The notes under the pieces were generated by a model that had not been told where the DNA came from, searched no databases, and worked only from the letters and a program-made list of their open reading frames with translations. Positions 1 to 7,329 of a stretch of 33,015 bases of DNA are shown piece after piece (position 1 is the first letter of the stretch; every line of letters starts with the position of its first letter). Made by a program: the position numbers and the translations under genes. The DNA comes from an uncultured Bacilli bacterium (GTDB lineage Bacteria; Bacillota_I; Bacilli_A; RF39; UBA660). The DNA lies in assembly GCA_947624115.1 (NCBI GenBank), contig CANQIS010000006.1, positions 1 to 33,015 of the forward strand, written 5' to 3'.

Positions 1-115
1 TACCTGGTAGCACCTGCCAATAAATATCAGGATTACCGTTATGAGACTCAAGTTCACCTCGAACAAGTGGTCTAGGTCCTATGAAACTCATCTTTCCACC
101 TAATACATTTGTTGG
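1..115 (-). pseudogene. C-terminal fragment of a resident polyprenyl-phosphate sugar transferase, split by the element
   Basis: Read on the minus strand, this open frame encodes NVLGGKMSFIGPRPLVRGEL followed by ESHNGNPDIYWQVLPG and runs off the left edge. This is the signature GDMSxVGPRP...PG region of bacterial sugar transferases (WcaJ/CpsE/EpsL family), which load the first sugar phosphate onto undecaprenyl phosphate. In the family the preceding residues are usually DELPQxxNVL. Here the match stops at about NVL (base 109), and the frame upstream is unrelated and closes at a TAA at 155-157. The gene therefore appears cut, with its 5' part expected at the far end of the element. The identification is strong for so short a piece; the exact breakpoint is inferred. 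Confidence 0.75.
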
Positions 116-165
116 TTGGTGTTCATTGAAACGAATAATTTTTAAAGTTTGGTGTTAATTGATAT
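108..165. other. Probable attachment end of the element (att junction with direct repeats)
   Basis: Two copies of a 16-bp sequence lie 33 bp apart: TTGGTGTTCATTGAAA (116-131) and TTGGTGTTAATTGATA (149-164), identical at 14 of 16 positions. They begin right where homology to the sugar-transferase gene ends and lie about 160 bp beyond the stop of the last recombinase gene, the usual place for an att site next to a serine integrase gene. I infer that they are recombinase or accessory-protein binding repeats at the element terminus. The crossover dinucleotide cannot be placed without the other end or an empty site. Confidence 0.5.
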
Positions 166-280
166 GTTTTTTTAAGACTACTCCAAAGTACCAAAGTAGT
201 TTGAGTAGATACGTATTTTTGTCAAAAATTTTTTTATTAATTTTAAGAATTTTTTTGAGAAAATTTATCTTAAAATTAAC

Positions 281-304
281 AAAAAAAACAAGAAATCAAT
301 CTTG
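281..304 (-). terminator. Rho-independent terminator of the recombinase operon
   Basis: On the minus strand a caaga/tcttg stem with a six-base loop (289-304) is followed by eight T residues (288-281). It lies about 20 bases past the stop codon of the last recombinase gene. The stem is short, but the U-tract is long. The 165-325 interval otherwise holds only AT-rich sequence with no gene that I can support. Confidence 0.55.
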
Positions 305-325
305 CTTTATTTTTACAATAGTTTA

Positions 326-2110
326 TTATTTTTCTATTTCTAATCTAACTCTTACTTTTTCTATCAAAGTTTTTCTCATTCTATTATTAACTTTTTTAAA
401 GGCAAAGAAATGTTGATTACTTTCAAAGTCAATTATTGTTGTATAAATGGAATCTTTTGTAGTATCTAAACTATTATTTTCAACAATCCTTTGGTCAGTA
501 ATATCACTTCTTGGACTGCTATTAAGCCCAGGTTTACAAATAAATCGAATTACATAAGGGTCCTTTTCACCTTTTTCATTAATTGCTCCAATTATTCCAT
601 AATCTACTAATGCCTCAAAAATATCTTCATCAAATTCTTTTTCCATATTTGAGCTATCTCTGACCATAAGTTCCGTCTTTATTTTCTTGATTCCTAATTC
701 CACTTTTGCCTCTTTTTTGATTATACTATTTAATTGTTCTTTTTTTATTTCTAATGCGTGAAGTTTTTGGTCAATTTCTTCATTTTTCTTACTATAACTA
801 TCATCATCAATATCTCCTGCAATTAATAAGTCTAAAATCTTATTTTTCTTATTTCTTAAAGTAGCTATATCTTTTTCGGTATTTTCTTTCATAGTAATTG
901 CTGTTCTATCTTTAGTTGCACTTTTTAAATTTTCTAAAAATTCTTCTAGCATTAATCCATCATTTGACGTTAGTAAAAAATATAATTGCATAAAACAGGA
1001 CTTAATAGTTTTTTCGTGCATAATTTTACTATTTGGACAAAGTTCTCTTGCCGAGCCTGTAACACTTAAACAATCCCAAGCAAGATTTTTTTTGTATAAT
1101 GATTTTTTAACATAAGCCTTTCCACAAAAGCCACATCTAAATCTACCACTAAATGTAAATTTATGTTGCATTTTTCTTCCAGTTTCTTTTGATACATTTC
1201 GTATACTTAAAATTTCTTGGACTTTATCAAAAGTTTCTCTATCAACAATAGGCTCATGATGATCCTTATATATAAATAAATCTTCTTGTCCCTTATTTTG
1301 TATTCTTTTATGAGTCAGTGGATTTTCTGTAATAGTCTTGCCTTGAACAATGTCGCCAACATATTTTTCGTTTCTTAAAATATTAGAAATAGTTGTACCA
1401 CCCCATTTATCTTTTCCCGTTGGTGACGGTACTTTCATTTCAGTTAAATTTCTTGCTATTGAAGTAGTACCAAATCCATCAATGTAAGACTTAAAAATTA
1501 GTCTTACTACTTCTGCCTCATTTTTTACTATTTTCATTTTCTTTTTCTTACTATCATATACGTATCCATAGCAATTATTGAAACCAACTAATTCGCCACG
1601 TTCCATTTTCATTTTAAATCCCATTCTAACTCTTGATGAAGTGTTTTCACTTTCTTGTTGAGCAACAGATGATAATACTGTTAAAAGTAATTCACCTGCC
1701 ATATCCATCGTATTAATTCCCTCTTCTTCAAAAATTACTGCCACTTTTTTTTCTCTTAATTTTCTAACGTAAGTTAAAGTATCTAGTGTATTTCTTGCAA
1801 ATCGTGAAATTGATTTTGTTAAAATTAGATTTATTTTTCCGTTAAGTGCGTCATTAATCATTCTTAAAAAATTATCTCTTTTTAAAGTCATTGTTCCACT
1901 AATACCCTCATCAGCATATACTTCAACAAAATTCCAATCGGGATTCTTGTAAATCTTTTCCATATAATAGCTTTGTTGAGAGGCAAAACTTGATTTTTGA
2001 TCTTCCATATCTGTTGATACTCTTGCGTATGCTGCTACATTTAATTTTTGTACTTTCCCAGTATTTTCATCTATCTTACCATTTTTTTTCCTAATTATTT
2101 CAATTTCCAT
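326..2110 (-). CDS. Large serine recombinase (apparently catalytically intact)
   Basis: A 594-residue large serine recombinase, expected to catalyse integration and excision of the element by double-strand cleavage through a phosphoserine link. The N-terminal resolvase domain (about residues 25-165) has the catalytic serine in YARVST (Ser32) and both arginines of SISRFARNT (Arg103, Arg106). A Recombinase domain follows (about 190-300, with the NEKYVGDI motif), then a zinc ribbon (CGFCG near 340 and a distal Cys) and a long coiled-coil stretch (about 410-480). The C-terminal segment (FEALVDYGIIGA) resembles the C-termini of the two other long recombinases here. It is the last gene of the operon, overlaps the preceding ORF by 11 bases (coupling likely), and lies nearest the att end. 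All residues expected for activity are present. Confidence 0.93.
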   Translation of the reverse strand: MEIEIIRKKNGKIDENTGKVQKLNVAAYARVSTDMEDQKSSFASQQSYYMEKIYKNPDWNFVEVYADEGISGTMTLKRDNFLRMINDALNGKINLILTKSISRFARNTLDTLTYVRKLREKKVAVIFEEEGINTMDMAGELLLTVLSSVAQQESENTSSRVRMGFKMKMERGELVGFNNCYGYVYDSKKKKMKIVKNEAEVVRLIFKSYIDGFGTTSIARNLTEMKVPSPTGKDKWGGTTISNILRNEKYVGDIVQGKTITENPLTHKRIQNKGQEDLFIYKDHHEPIVDRETFDKVQEILSIRNVSKETGRKMQHKFTFSGRFRCGFCGKAYVKKSLYKKNLAWDCLSVTGSARELCPNSKIMHEKTIKSCFMQLYFLLTSNDGLMLEEFLENLKSATKDRTAITMKENTEKDIATLRNKKNKILDLLIAGDIDDDSYSKKNEEIDQKLHALEIKKEQLNSIIKKEAKVELGIKKIKTELMVRDSSNMEKEFDEDIFEALVDYGIIGAINEKGEKDPYVIRFICKPGLNSSPRSDITDQRIVENNSLDTTKDSIYTTIIDFESNQHFFAFKKVNNRMRKTLIEKVRVRLEIEK

Positions 2111-2669
2111 TATCTATACCTATTAAGCCTTTCTTAATTTTGGAAGTAACTAAATTATTTGTAGCCTTTTCTCTCATTAAAATCTGTACTTCATCAAAAG
2201 TAATATCATTAGAAATCCTTTTGTTTTTACCTAGATATATGGCTGAAATTATTTCTAATAGTCTTTCCTCCGACATATCCAATGTAAAAATATTTTCTTC
2301 CATAAAATATATACCTATGTTTTTCTTTGTTAATAGTCTTATATATTTTAAAGTTTCTACTGTATTTCTACCAAATAATGAAAATGATTTTGTTAAAATT
2401 AATTTTATATTTTTATTTAGGGAATCATTAATCATATTCTCAAAGTTAGTGTTATTTTTAATAGTCATATCGGACTTATCAGTATCAATATATATTCCTG
2501 CAAAATTCCAATTTTTATTTCGTGAAATGAAGTTTTTAAAAAATTTCTTTTGTAAATCTAGACTTTTTGTCTGTCTTTTATTTTTTTTACTTACTCTAAT
2601 ATAAGCAGCAACATTTATTTTTTCATATTTGAAATCTTCTATATTAACTTTAGCTATTTCTATTTTCAT
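2100..2669 (-). CDS. Stand-alone resolvase catalytic domain, truncated serine recombinase paralogue
   Basis: This 189-residue protein is homologous only to the N-terminal catalytic domain of its neighbours. It keeps the nucleophile context AAYIRVS (Ser27), but the usual SISRFxRN motif reads SFSLFGRN, so the first catalytic arginine is Leu98 while Arg101 remains. It stops after a short tail where the neighbours continue with their long helix, Recombinase domain and zinc ribbon; all DNA-binding parts are missing. It starts two bases after the previous stop (TAA-AT-ATG) and overlaps the next gene by 11 bases. The frame is clean and tightly packed in the operon, so it may be a maintained small subunit rather than a decaying gene. 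Activity alone is doubtful. Confidence 0.8.
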   Translation of the reverse strand: MKIEIAKVNIEDFKYEKINVAAYIRVSKKNKRQTKSLDLQKKFFKNFISRNKNWNFAGIYIDTDKSDMTIKNNTNFENMINDSLNKNIKLILTKSFSLFGRNTVETLKYIRLLTKKNIGIYFMEENIFTLDMSEERLLEIISAIYLGKNKRISNDITFDEVQILMREKATNNLVTSKIKKGLIGIDNGN

Positions 2670-2671
2670 AT

Positions 2672-4114
2672 TTACTTATCATCTCTTTCAAAACATATAG
2701 AAATTCTTACTTTATCAACTATTTTTGTAAGATTAACATCATTTACTCTTTCAAATACTAAAAAATATTGCTCACTAATAAAATTCAAAATTTCATAATA
2801 TTCATGTTCAAAAATATTTAATTTGGAATTACCATTGCATAAAAAGAAATCACTATTATTTCTCAATATAAACTTAAAAGAATATGGATCAAATACATTT
2901 TTATCTTTATTACCAACAATTACATATTTAATGATTTTATCAAATAACTGTCCATCAAAACTTTCTATGGATTCAGAATTTTTTAATATTCTATTTACGT
3001 ATAATAGATTATTATCTATTAACTTTTTTTGAATGTTATCATACTCGTTTAACATTAAGTTAAAAGTATTTACGAATGCTACCTCAAGAATGTCATCTCT
3101 TATCATTTTACTTCCACAATACCCATTTTTAGTAGTTTGACAAAATAATTTGTAACTTTTATTATCTTGATGAAATCTACTAAAAGAATTACCACAAAAG
3201 CCACAAAATACTTTTCTAGTAAAAATTGTTTCTTTTTGTAATTGCTTTGTTTGTATTATATTTGTATATTTTTTTAAATGTTTTTCTTGCACTTTATCAA
3301 AAGTATCTCTATCAATAATAGGCTCATGATGATTTTTAAGTAAATAAATATCACCTTTTTCTTCAGTAGCATTTTTTTGGGCTATGAAATTATTTGCTAT
3401 TTTTAATTTTCCAAATAGTATATCACCAACATATTTTTCATTTGTTAAAATTCTTATTATCGAATTATGACCCCATTTAGCTTGATTATTATAATTTAAA
3501 TAGCCATCTTTCTCTAATTTAGTAGCTATTTTTCTAGTAGCCATGCCATCTAGATATAGTTTAAAAATTAATCTAACTACTTTTGCCTGTTCCTCATTAA
3601 TAATATAATTTTTCTTTTCGACATCATAAATATAGCCAAAAAACGAAGTTCCATATGGCAAATATCCATTTAAAGATTTTTCACTTAAAGCATTTACAAT
3701 ATTTTTAGAATAATTTTTTGAAAAATCTTTTATAACATTTAATTGATTAGAAACAGTTTTTTTACGTGTTGAATATTTTTCTTTTACAAAATATATATCT
3801 ACATTATTATCACGTAAGAAAATCAAAAGACTATTTAAATCTAGTTCTTCTATATTTAATGATGAAACACTATCTATAACAAAAAGGTCAATATTTTTAT
3901 TAAAAATGTCATCAATTAATTTAGAAAAATTTTTTCTATTTTTTTCATAATTTTCTTCATTACAACTACTATATATTCCGATTAATTCCCAGTTCTTTTT
4001 TTGCTTTACAAATTTTTTTAGATTAGTTTTAGTTGATAAGTAATTTTCATCATTATACTTATTAGCTCTAAAAAATATCGCTGCTTTCTTTTCTATTCCA
4101 TATATATTACTCAT
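2672..4114 (-). CDS. Serine recombinase paralogue with a degenerate catalytic domain
   Basis: A protein of about 480 residues with the architecture of a large serine recombinase. In place of the catalytic YxRVS it has FFRANKY (Asn18 at the serine position), and the SISRFxRN motif has become SVSSLNIEE, losing both arginines. The Recombinase domain (NEKYVGDIL, DRDTFDKVQ) and zinc ribbon (CGFCG ... CGS) are kept, as is the family C-terminal segment (IIKYVIVGN). It is therefore predicted to bind att DNA but not to cut it. The ORF track starts at 4162. I chose ATG 4114 because GGAGG lies 10 bases upstream and this start falls two bases after the previous stop, the same TAA-AT-ATG junction used by the next gene. 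A role as architectural or directionality partner is inference. Confidence 0.85.
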   Translation of the reverse strand: MSNIYGIEKKAAIFFRANKYNDENYLSTKTNLKKFVKQKKNWELIGIYSSCNEENYEKNRKNFSKLIDDIFNKNIDLFVIDSVSSLNIEELDLNSLLIFLRDNNVDIYFVKEKYSTRKKTVSNQLNVIKDFSKNYSKNIVNALSEKSLNGYLPYGTSFFGYIYDVEKKNYIINEEQAKVVRLIFKLYLDGMATRKIATKLEKDGYLNYNNQAKWGHNSIIRILTNEKYVGDILFGKLKIANNFIAQKNATEEKGDIYLLKNHHEPIIDRDTFDKVQEKHLKKYTNIIQTKQLQKETIFTRKVFCGFCGNSFSRFHQDNKSYKLFCQTTKNGYCGSKMIRDDILEVAFVNTFNLMLNEYDNIQKKLIDNNLLYVNRILKNSESIESFDGQLFDKIIKYVIVGNKDKNVFDPYSFKFILRNNSDFFLCNGNSKLNIFEHEYYEILNFISEQYFLVFERVNDVNLTKIVDKVRISICFERDDK

Positions 4115-4116
4115 AT

Positions 4117-5652
4117 TTACACTACCTCCAAAGGATTGTATTCTACACTTACTGGTAGACAATCAATAATTACTAAATTTTTCTTATTATTAATTTTTTC
4201 ATAATAATGAAATGGGCTTTTATAAGTAAACTCTAAAATTTTATTATACTTACTGTTGACCACATTTTTTCTATTCGAGCCAGGATCAATAATAAGTTTC
4301 TTTTTCGTGCATAGAATATATCTAATGTTAAAAGGACCGTACTTATCATTTGAATTTTCATTTCCAATAATTATGTATTCAACTAGCTCTGAAAATACAT
4401 TCATATTAAATTCTTCTGTTAATTGATATTGTGATAATATTTTTTTTGTATGATTAAGATTTTGTAAAACATCTTCTTCATCATTTTTATTTAGTCTTAA
4501 TTTTAATTTTTTCATGACAATATAAGAAATTTCTTTTAACAAATCTTCACTTATTTGCTTTGATTTATCACATCTTGATTCGGTTTCGAAACTATGATTA
4601 CATATAATTTTTGACTTTTCTTTATTATTGTTAGAAAAATAATGATCGAAGAAACTGCCACAGTAACCACATATACACTTGCGCCTAAATGAAGACTGAT
4701 TTGACATTTCTGGTATTTTGTTTTTAATACTCAAACATGTATTAGCAGCATATCTTCGTTTTATTTCTTCTTGAGCCTTATTGAAAGTTTCTCTATCAAT
4801 AATAGGCTCATGATGATTTTTAATAAGATACATATCTTCTTGTCCCGTATTTCTAACAAGTTTACGAGAAAATATATTAATAGTTATGTATTTCCCCTGT
4901 AATAAATCACCAGTGTACTTTTCATTCATTAATAAATTTTTTATGTTAGTTATTTTAATGTTAAATTTATCTTTAATAATATTTGTTATTTGATTATAAT
5001 TTTTGCCCTCCAAAAAGAGTCTAAATATTTCTTTAACAACTATACTTTCTTTTTTGTTGACTACTATTTTTTTATTTTTAGCAACATATCTATATCCAAA
5101 ACAAACTGTTGTCCCAACTATTTCGCCTCTTTGTCGTTTCATTTTATATGCAAGTCGAACATGACTAGATAAATTTTCACTTTCTTGTTGAGCCACTGAT
5201 GCTAAAACAGTAATTATAAAATTACCAGTAGCACCAAGTGTGTAAATATTTTCTTCAATGAAGAATACTCCAACATCATTTTCTTTTAATAATCTTAACC
5301 ATTTGAGCAGGTCAACAGTATTTCTACAAAATCTAGAAATTGATTTTACTAAAATGAGGTCCATTTTATCATTAATTGCATCTTCCATCATTCTCATAAA
5401 ATTTCTTCTTTTACTTGTACTTGTTCCACTAATACCCTCATCAGAATATATATCTACAAATTCCCAGTTTCCATTTGAATTAATTAAATTGTAAAAATAT
5501 GAACATTGAGAATCATAGCTATGTTCTTGATCTTCATGTAGTGTACTTACCCTTACATAAGCAGCAACTCTACGTTTTCTTTGTTTTAAATTTGTTAATG
5601 AATTAATATTTACGTCTTCTTGAATTGTTTTTCTTTGAACAAATATATCCAT
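4117..5652 (-). CDS. Large serine recombinase (apparently catalytically intact)
   Basis: A 511-residue large serine recombinase. The resolvase domain (about residues 28-170) carries AAYVRVST (Ser36) and SISRFCRNT with both arginines. The Recombinase domain (about 190-300, NEKYTGDLLQGK) is followed by a zinc ribbon (CICGYCG ... C) and a shorter linker than in the 594-residue paralogue. The C-terminus again contains the shared FxELVEYIIIG segment. The ATG at 5652 has a strong AGAAGGAGG site nine bases upstream, the best ribosome binding site in the operon, so this is probably its most highly translated recombinase. With the 594-residue protein it is one of two candidates for the active enzyme pair, comparable in principle to CcrA/CcrB of SCC elements. 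Confidence 0.93.
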   Translation of the reverse strand: MDIFVQRKTIQEDVNINSLTNLKQRKRRVAAYVRVSTLHEDQEHSYDSQCSYFYNLINSNGNWEFVDIYSDEGISGTSTSKRRNFMRMMEDAINDKMDLILVKSISRFCRNTVDLLKWLRLLKENDVGVFFIEENIYTLGATGNFIITVLASVAQQESENLSSHVRLAYKMKRQRGEIVGTTVCFGYRYVAKNKKIVVNKKESIVVKEIFRLFLEGKNYNQITNIIKDKFNIKITNIKNLLMNEKYTGDLLQGKYITINIFSRKLVRNTGQEDMYLIKNHHEPIIDRETFNKAQEEIKRRYAANTCLSIKNKIPEMSNQSSFRRKCICGYCGSFFDHYFSNNNKEKSKIICNHSFETESRCDKSKQISEDLLKEISYIVMKKLKLRLNKNDEEDVLQNLNHTKKILSQYQLTEEFNMNVFSELVEYIIIGNENSNDKYGPFNIRYILCTKKKLIIDPGSNRKNVVNSKYNKILEFTYKSPFHYYEKINNKKNLVIIDCLPVSVEYNPLEVV

Positions 5653-5700
5653 AAAAAATATGCCTCCTTCTTTTTTTCGAAGTAAGCATATCTTATTTTT

Positions 5701-5877
5701 TTATCTTTTACTAATGTGCAAATTTTTTATTTGTAGTTTTGCATCGTTATATAATTCTTCTGTAATTAATTCCTCTTTTCTTAAATAATTAAGAGCGTCT
5801 AGTTTTAATAAATATTGTATAAAATCTTTGCGAATTATATATTTATAATTATCATTCAAATAAACATTTGAAATCAT
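5701..5877 (-). CDS. Small hypothetical protein upstream of the recombinases (58 aa)
   Basis: This ORF is too short for the supplied track. ATG at 5877 follows directly on the TAA of the preceding gene and runs to TAA at 5703-5701. The product begins MISNVYLNDNYKYIIRKDF and is mostly charged helix, with no membrane segment and no motif I recognise. Its position immediately before the recombinases, in a coupled run of three small genes, suggests an excision or regulatory accessory protein of the ICE. That is context only; the sequence does not show an excisionase fold. Confidence 0.6.
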   Translation of the reverse strand: MISNVYLNDNYKYIIRKDFIQYLLKLDALNYLRKEELITEELYNDAKLQIKNLHISKR

Positions 5878-6072
5878 TTATTCATCTCTTTTCTTATATC
5901 TTCTAACAATAAGATCTAATCCTGGAGTAGTGTCCCATAAATTACTATTAGTAATTACTTTTCTTGCTTTTTTAATAGCCTCACTTTTTGTTCTCGCATT
6001 GACTATTATATTTTCACTAAAATCACCGATTATTATAGTTACTAAATAGGATTTTTCTTTTAATCTAAACAT
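5878..6072 (-). CDS. Small hypothetical ICE protein (64 aa)
   Basis: A 64-residue basic protein (MFRLKEKSYLVTIIIGDFSE...), predicted as a compact beta-alpha fold, with a helix rich in Lys/Ala (TKSEAIKKARKVI) and a basic C-terminus (VRRYKKRDE). It begins at an ATG that overlaps the stop of the 35-residue gene (TAATG) and ends directly against the start of the 58-residue gene, so translation of the three is probably coupled. I recognise no function. Size, charge and position fit a small DNA-binding or regulatory protein of the recombination module. Confidence 0.65.
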   Translation of the reverse strand: MFRLKEKSYLVTIIIGDFSENIIVNARTKSEAIKKARKVITNSNLWDTTPGLDLIVRRYKKRDE

Positions 6073-6179
6073 TATTTTTTATCACCATCCTTTAATAAAA
6101 TAAGACAACAATGTAAAAATAAAGTTATAATTGAACCTATAACAACTCCTGCTATAAACGCTATAAACATAATACTCAT
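6072..6179 (-). CDS. Tiny single-span membrane protein (35 aa, DUF3789-like)
   Basis: This ORF is too short for the track. ATG 6179 has AAGAAAGG just upstream, and the ORF encodes MSIMFIAFIAGVVIGSIITL followed by a short tail ending DGDKK, with the stop shared with the next start (TAATG). It is one hydrophobic helix with a short charged tail. Very short proteins of this kind (DUF3789 and relatives) are common near the integration and regulation genes of Firmicute conjugative transposons; assignment to that family is from memory of the pattern, not a search. It heads the coupled run leading to the recombinases and is the first gene after the structured leader. Confidence 0.6.
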   Translation of the reverse strand: MSIMFIAFIAGVVIGSIITLFLHCCLILLKDGDKK

Positions 6180-6189
6180 CCTTTCTTAA

Positions 6190-6455
6190 TTTTATATACT
6201 ATTATTTCTCCTAGAATGCCCATAGTATTGGGAAGTCATCAAACGATTGAGTGCTATTCAATCTCACAGGAATTCCACCTCTACGATATTAGTCGTAGCT
6301 ACCTCCATTGATTGTGTCTGTGGCTAGATAGGAGTATCTTTAATACTATTAGATGTCTTCGCAAATTAGGTGCTACCTAATTTTATAACCAAGTATTTGC
6401 CGACAAGCGTACTTGTTAACGTGCTATACCTAATAGGAACGTATTTGATGAATGT
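6190..6455 (-). promoter_or_regulatory. Long structured 5' leader RNA of the recombination operon
   Basis: This roughly 260-base minus-strand interval is visibly less AT-rich than its surroundings and packed with short inverted repeats. They include acaag/cttgt, aattaggt-agc-acctaatt, agata/tatct, ctacga/tcgtag, gattga/tcaatc and ccca/tggg. A longer-range pair, ctccta with taggag, encloses the last three. A TTGACA (minus strand, near 6468) could be the -35 of its promoter. It runs straight into the ribosome binding site of the 35-residue gene with no intervening terminator, so it is best read as a cis-acting leader of the recombinase operon. I could not assign it to any RNA family I know. Confidence 0.5.
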
Positions 6456-6487
6456 ATATAAAATTGTCAAAGAACGATTCTTGTTCC

Positions 6488-6536
6488 AAAAAAAAGGAAC
6501 AAGTGAGAAAGGATTTACTCCCTCTCACTTGTTTCC
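6488..6536 (-). terminator. Strong rho-independent terminator after the sigma-factor gene
   Basis: On the minus strand AACAAGTGAGA pairs with TCTCACTTGTT (6523-6533 with 6498-6508), extended by flanking G-T and G-C pairs, and eight T residues follow (6495-6488). It lies just past the stop of the sigma gene and separates it from the recombination operon. The 3' arm can also pair with GGAACAA on the far side of the U-tract (6481-6487), giving an alternative hairpin. Confidence 0.85.
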
Positions 6537-6561
6537 TCATTAATAGCCACTTTTACGAAGT

Positions 6562-7038
6562 CTATTTTAAAATTTCTTTTAATTTTTTTAATGCAATATT
6601 CAGAGTATATTGTACTGCTCTAATATCTACATTTTCTTCAGTTGCTATTTGTTGCTGTGTTTTATCTTCGAAATAATATTTTTTTATTCTTCTTTTTTGT
6701 ATTTCAGGTAGTTGTTCAATAGCAAGTTTTAATTCTTCAAAAGTTGCTTTACGTATTATTTCATCTTCAATGCTTGGAATTTTATCTTTAATTCTATTAT
6801 TTAAAGTTTCTTCAAATATTTCAGAATGTTCTATATGTCTGTCGTATTCGTTTAATTCTTTAATATCATCAAGCTCAAATCTATCAAATGATACAAATAT
6901 TTCTTTGCTAACTTCTACATCTTGAATAATTCCCTTATAGTCCTTAAAACTTACTATATAAATATTTTGTGTTTCAATATATTTCAAAGTATATGGATTA
7001 TCTTTTGATTTTCTTCTTTTTGGTCTTTTATTAATCAT
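6562..7038 (-). CDS. Sigma-70 family factor of the ICE (Tn916 ORF7-like)
   Basis: A 158-residue protein whose C-terminal part (about residues 95-157) matches sigma region 4: ELKLAIEQLPEIQKRRIKKY, then QQQIATEENV and an RAVQY...LKKLKEIL recognition helix. The N-terminal part is basic and unassigned, as in the ORF7-like factors of Tn916/Tn1549-family elements. It probably directs RNA polymerase to element promoters for excision or transfer. The ATG at 7038 follows AGATAGGAGG closely. Part of that site lies in a perfect hairpin, and a terminator-bearing leader lies upstream, so expression looks controlled at transcriptional and translational level. A strong terminator follows the gene. Confidence 0.85.
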   Translation of the reverse strand: MINKRPKRRKSKDNPYTLKYIETQNIYIVSFKDYKGIIQDVEVSKEIFVSFDRFELDDIKELNEYDRHIEHSEIFEETLNNRIKDKIPSIEDEIIRKATFEELKLAIEQLPEIQKRRIKKYYFEDKTQQQIATEENVDIRAVQYTLNIALKKLKEILK

Positions 7039-7044
7039 CTTTCC

Positions 7045-7066
7045 TCCTATCTTTTTTTAGATAGGA
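7045..7066 (-). promoter_or_regulatory. Hairpin overlapping the ribosome binding site of the sigma gene
   Basis: TCCTATCT and AGATAGGA form a perfect 8-bp stem with a six-base A loop on the minus strand. The 3' arm contains the first bases of the AGGAGG site of the sigma gene, so folding would mask it partly. The inverted repeat is plain; its regulatory effect is inferred. Confidence 0.5.
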
Positions 7067-7109
7067 AGATAGGTGGTGACCTACAATGAATATTAAAAAT
7101 AATCAATAC

Positions 7110-7148
7110 AAAAAAAACAGTATTAATCTTTAAATGAGTAATACTGCT
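7110..7148 (-). terminator. Intrinsic terminator/attenuator ahead of the sigma gene
   Basis: On the minus strand GCAGTATTA ... TAATACTG gives an 8-bp perfect stem (7139-7146 with 7118-7125) followed by seven T residues. It stands between the structured leader (7149-7325) and the sigma start at 7038, as in an attenuator or transcriptional riboswitch. It could instead simply end an independent small RNA. Confidence 0.8.
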
Positions 7149-7325
7149 TTTAGAACTCTTAATTATATTAAATTTAAACAATGCATACCTAAATATCTTT
7201 AGGTATAAAATAAAAATTAGATACATAAGCCGAACCCCAAACCCAACAATGCTAAACTGTTAGAAGGTTACTGCTTAAATTATCTAACTAAAAAATAAAA
7301 TAATAGCATTGCTTCTTTAATTGCG
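7149..7325 (-). ncRNA. Structured leader or small RNA upstream of the sigma gene
   Basis: The minus-strand RNA from the promoter at 7330-7358 shows nested pairing. AAGCCG near the start pairs with CGGCTT (about 7225-7232). Inside it CAATGCTA (7304-7311) pairs perfectly with TAGCATTG (7247-7254). Inside that GTTAGA pairs with TCTAAC. A separate hairpin (tacctaaa/tttaggta) and then the terminator follow. A 9-codon uORF starts within the second stem and ends just past the third. No known riboswitch consensus is apparent to me. The order of promoter, folded domain, terminator and sigma gene points to transcription attenuation, possibly driven by ribosome movement on the uORF. Confidence 0.6.
7280..7309 (-). 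CDS. Candidate 9-residue leader peptide (MLLFYFLVR)
   Basis: ATG CTA TTA TTT TAT TTT TTA GTT AGA TAA, preceded by AAAGAAG about four bases upstream. The start codon lies in the 5' arm of the CAATGCTA/TAGCATTG stem and the final codons in the GTTAGA/TCTAAC stem, so a translating ribosome would open both. Short hydrophobic leader peptides in such positions control attenuation of resistance genes and of the Tn916 tet(M) region. Whether it is translated is unknown. Confidence 0.35.
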   Translation of the reverse strand: MLLFYFLVR

Positions 7326-7329
7326 GCTT

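Noticed and set aside
159-416. Plus-strand 85-aa ORF
   Set aside because: Lies over the recombinase terminator and C-terminus, has extreme Phe/Leu/Lys composition and no ribosome binding site; a shadow of AT-rich DNA.
2140-2604. Plus-strand 154-aa ORF
   Set aside because: Antisense to the short recombinase gene, with no start signal and no recognisable motif.
6230-6330. Resemblance of the leader segment GTAGAGGTGGAATTCC to rRNA or a T-box
   Set aside because: Only a short local similarity; the flanking sequence does not follow 16S rRNA, and the T-box specifier and antiterminator features are missing.
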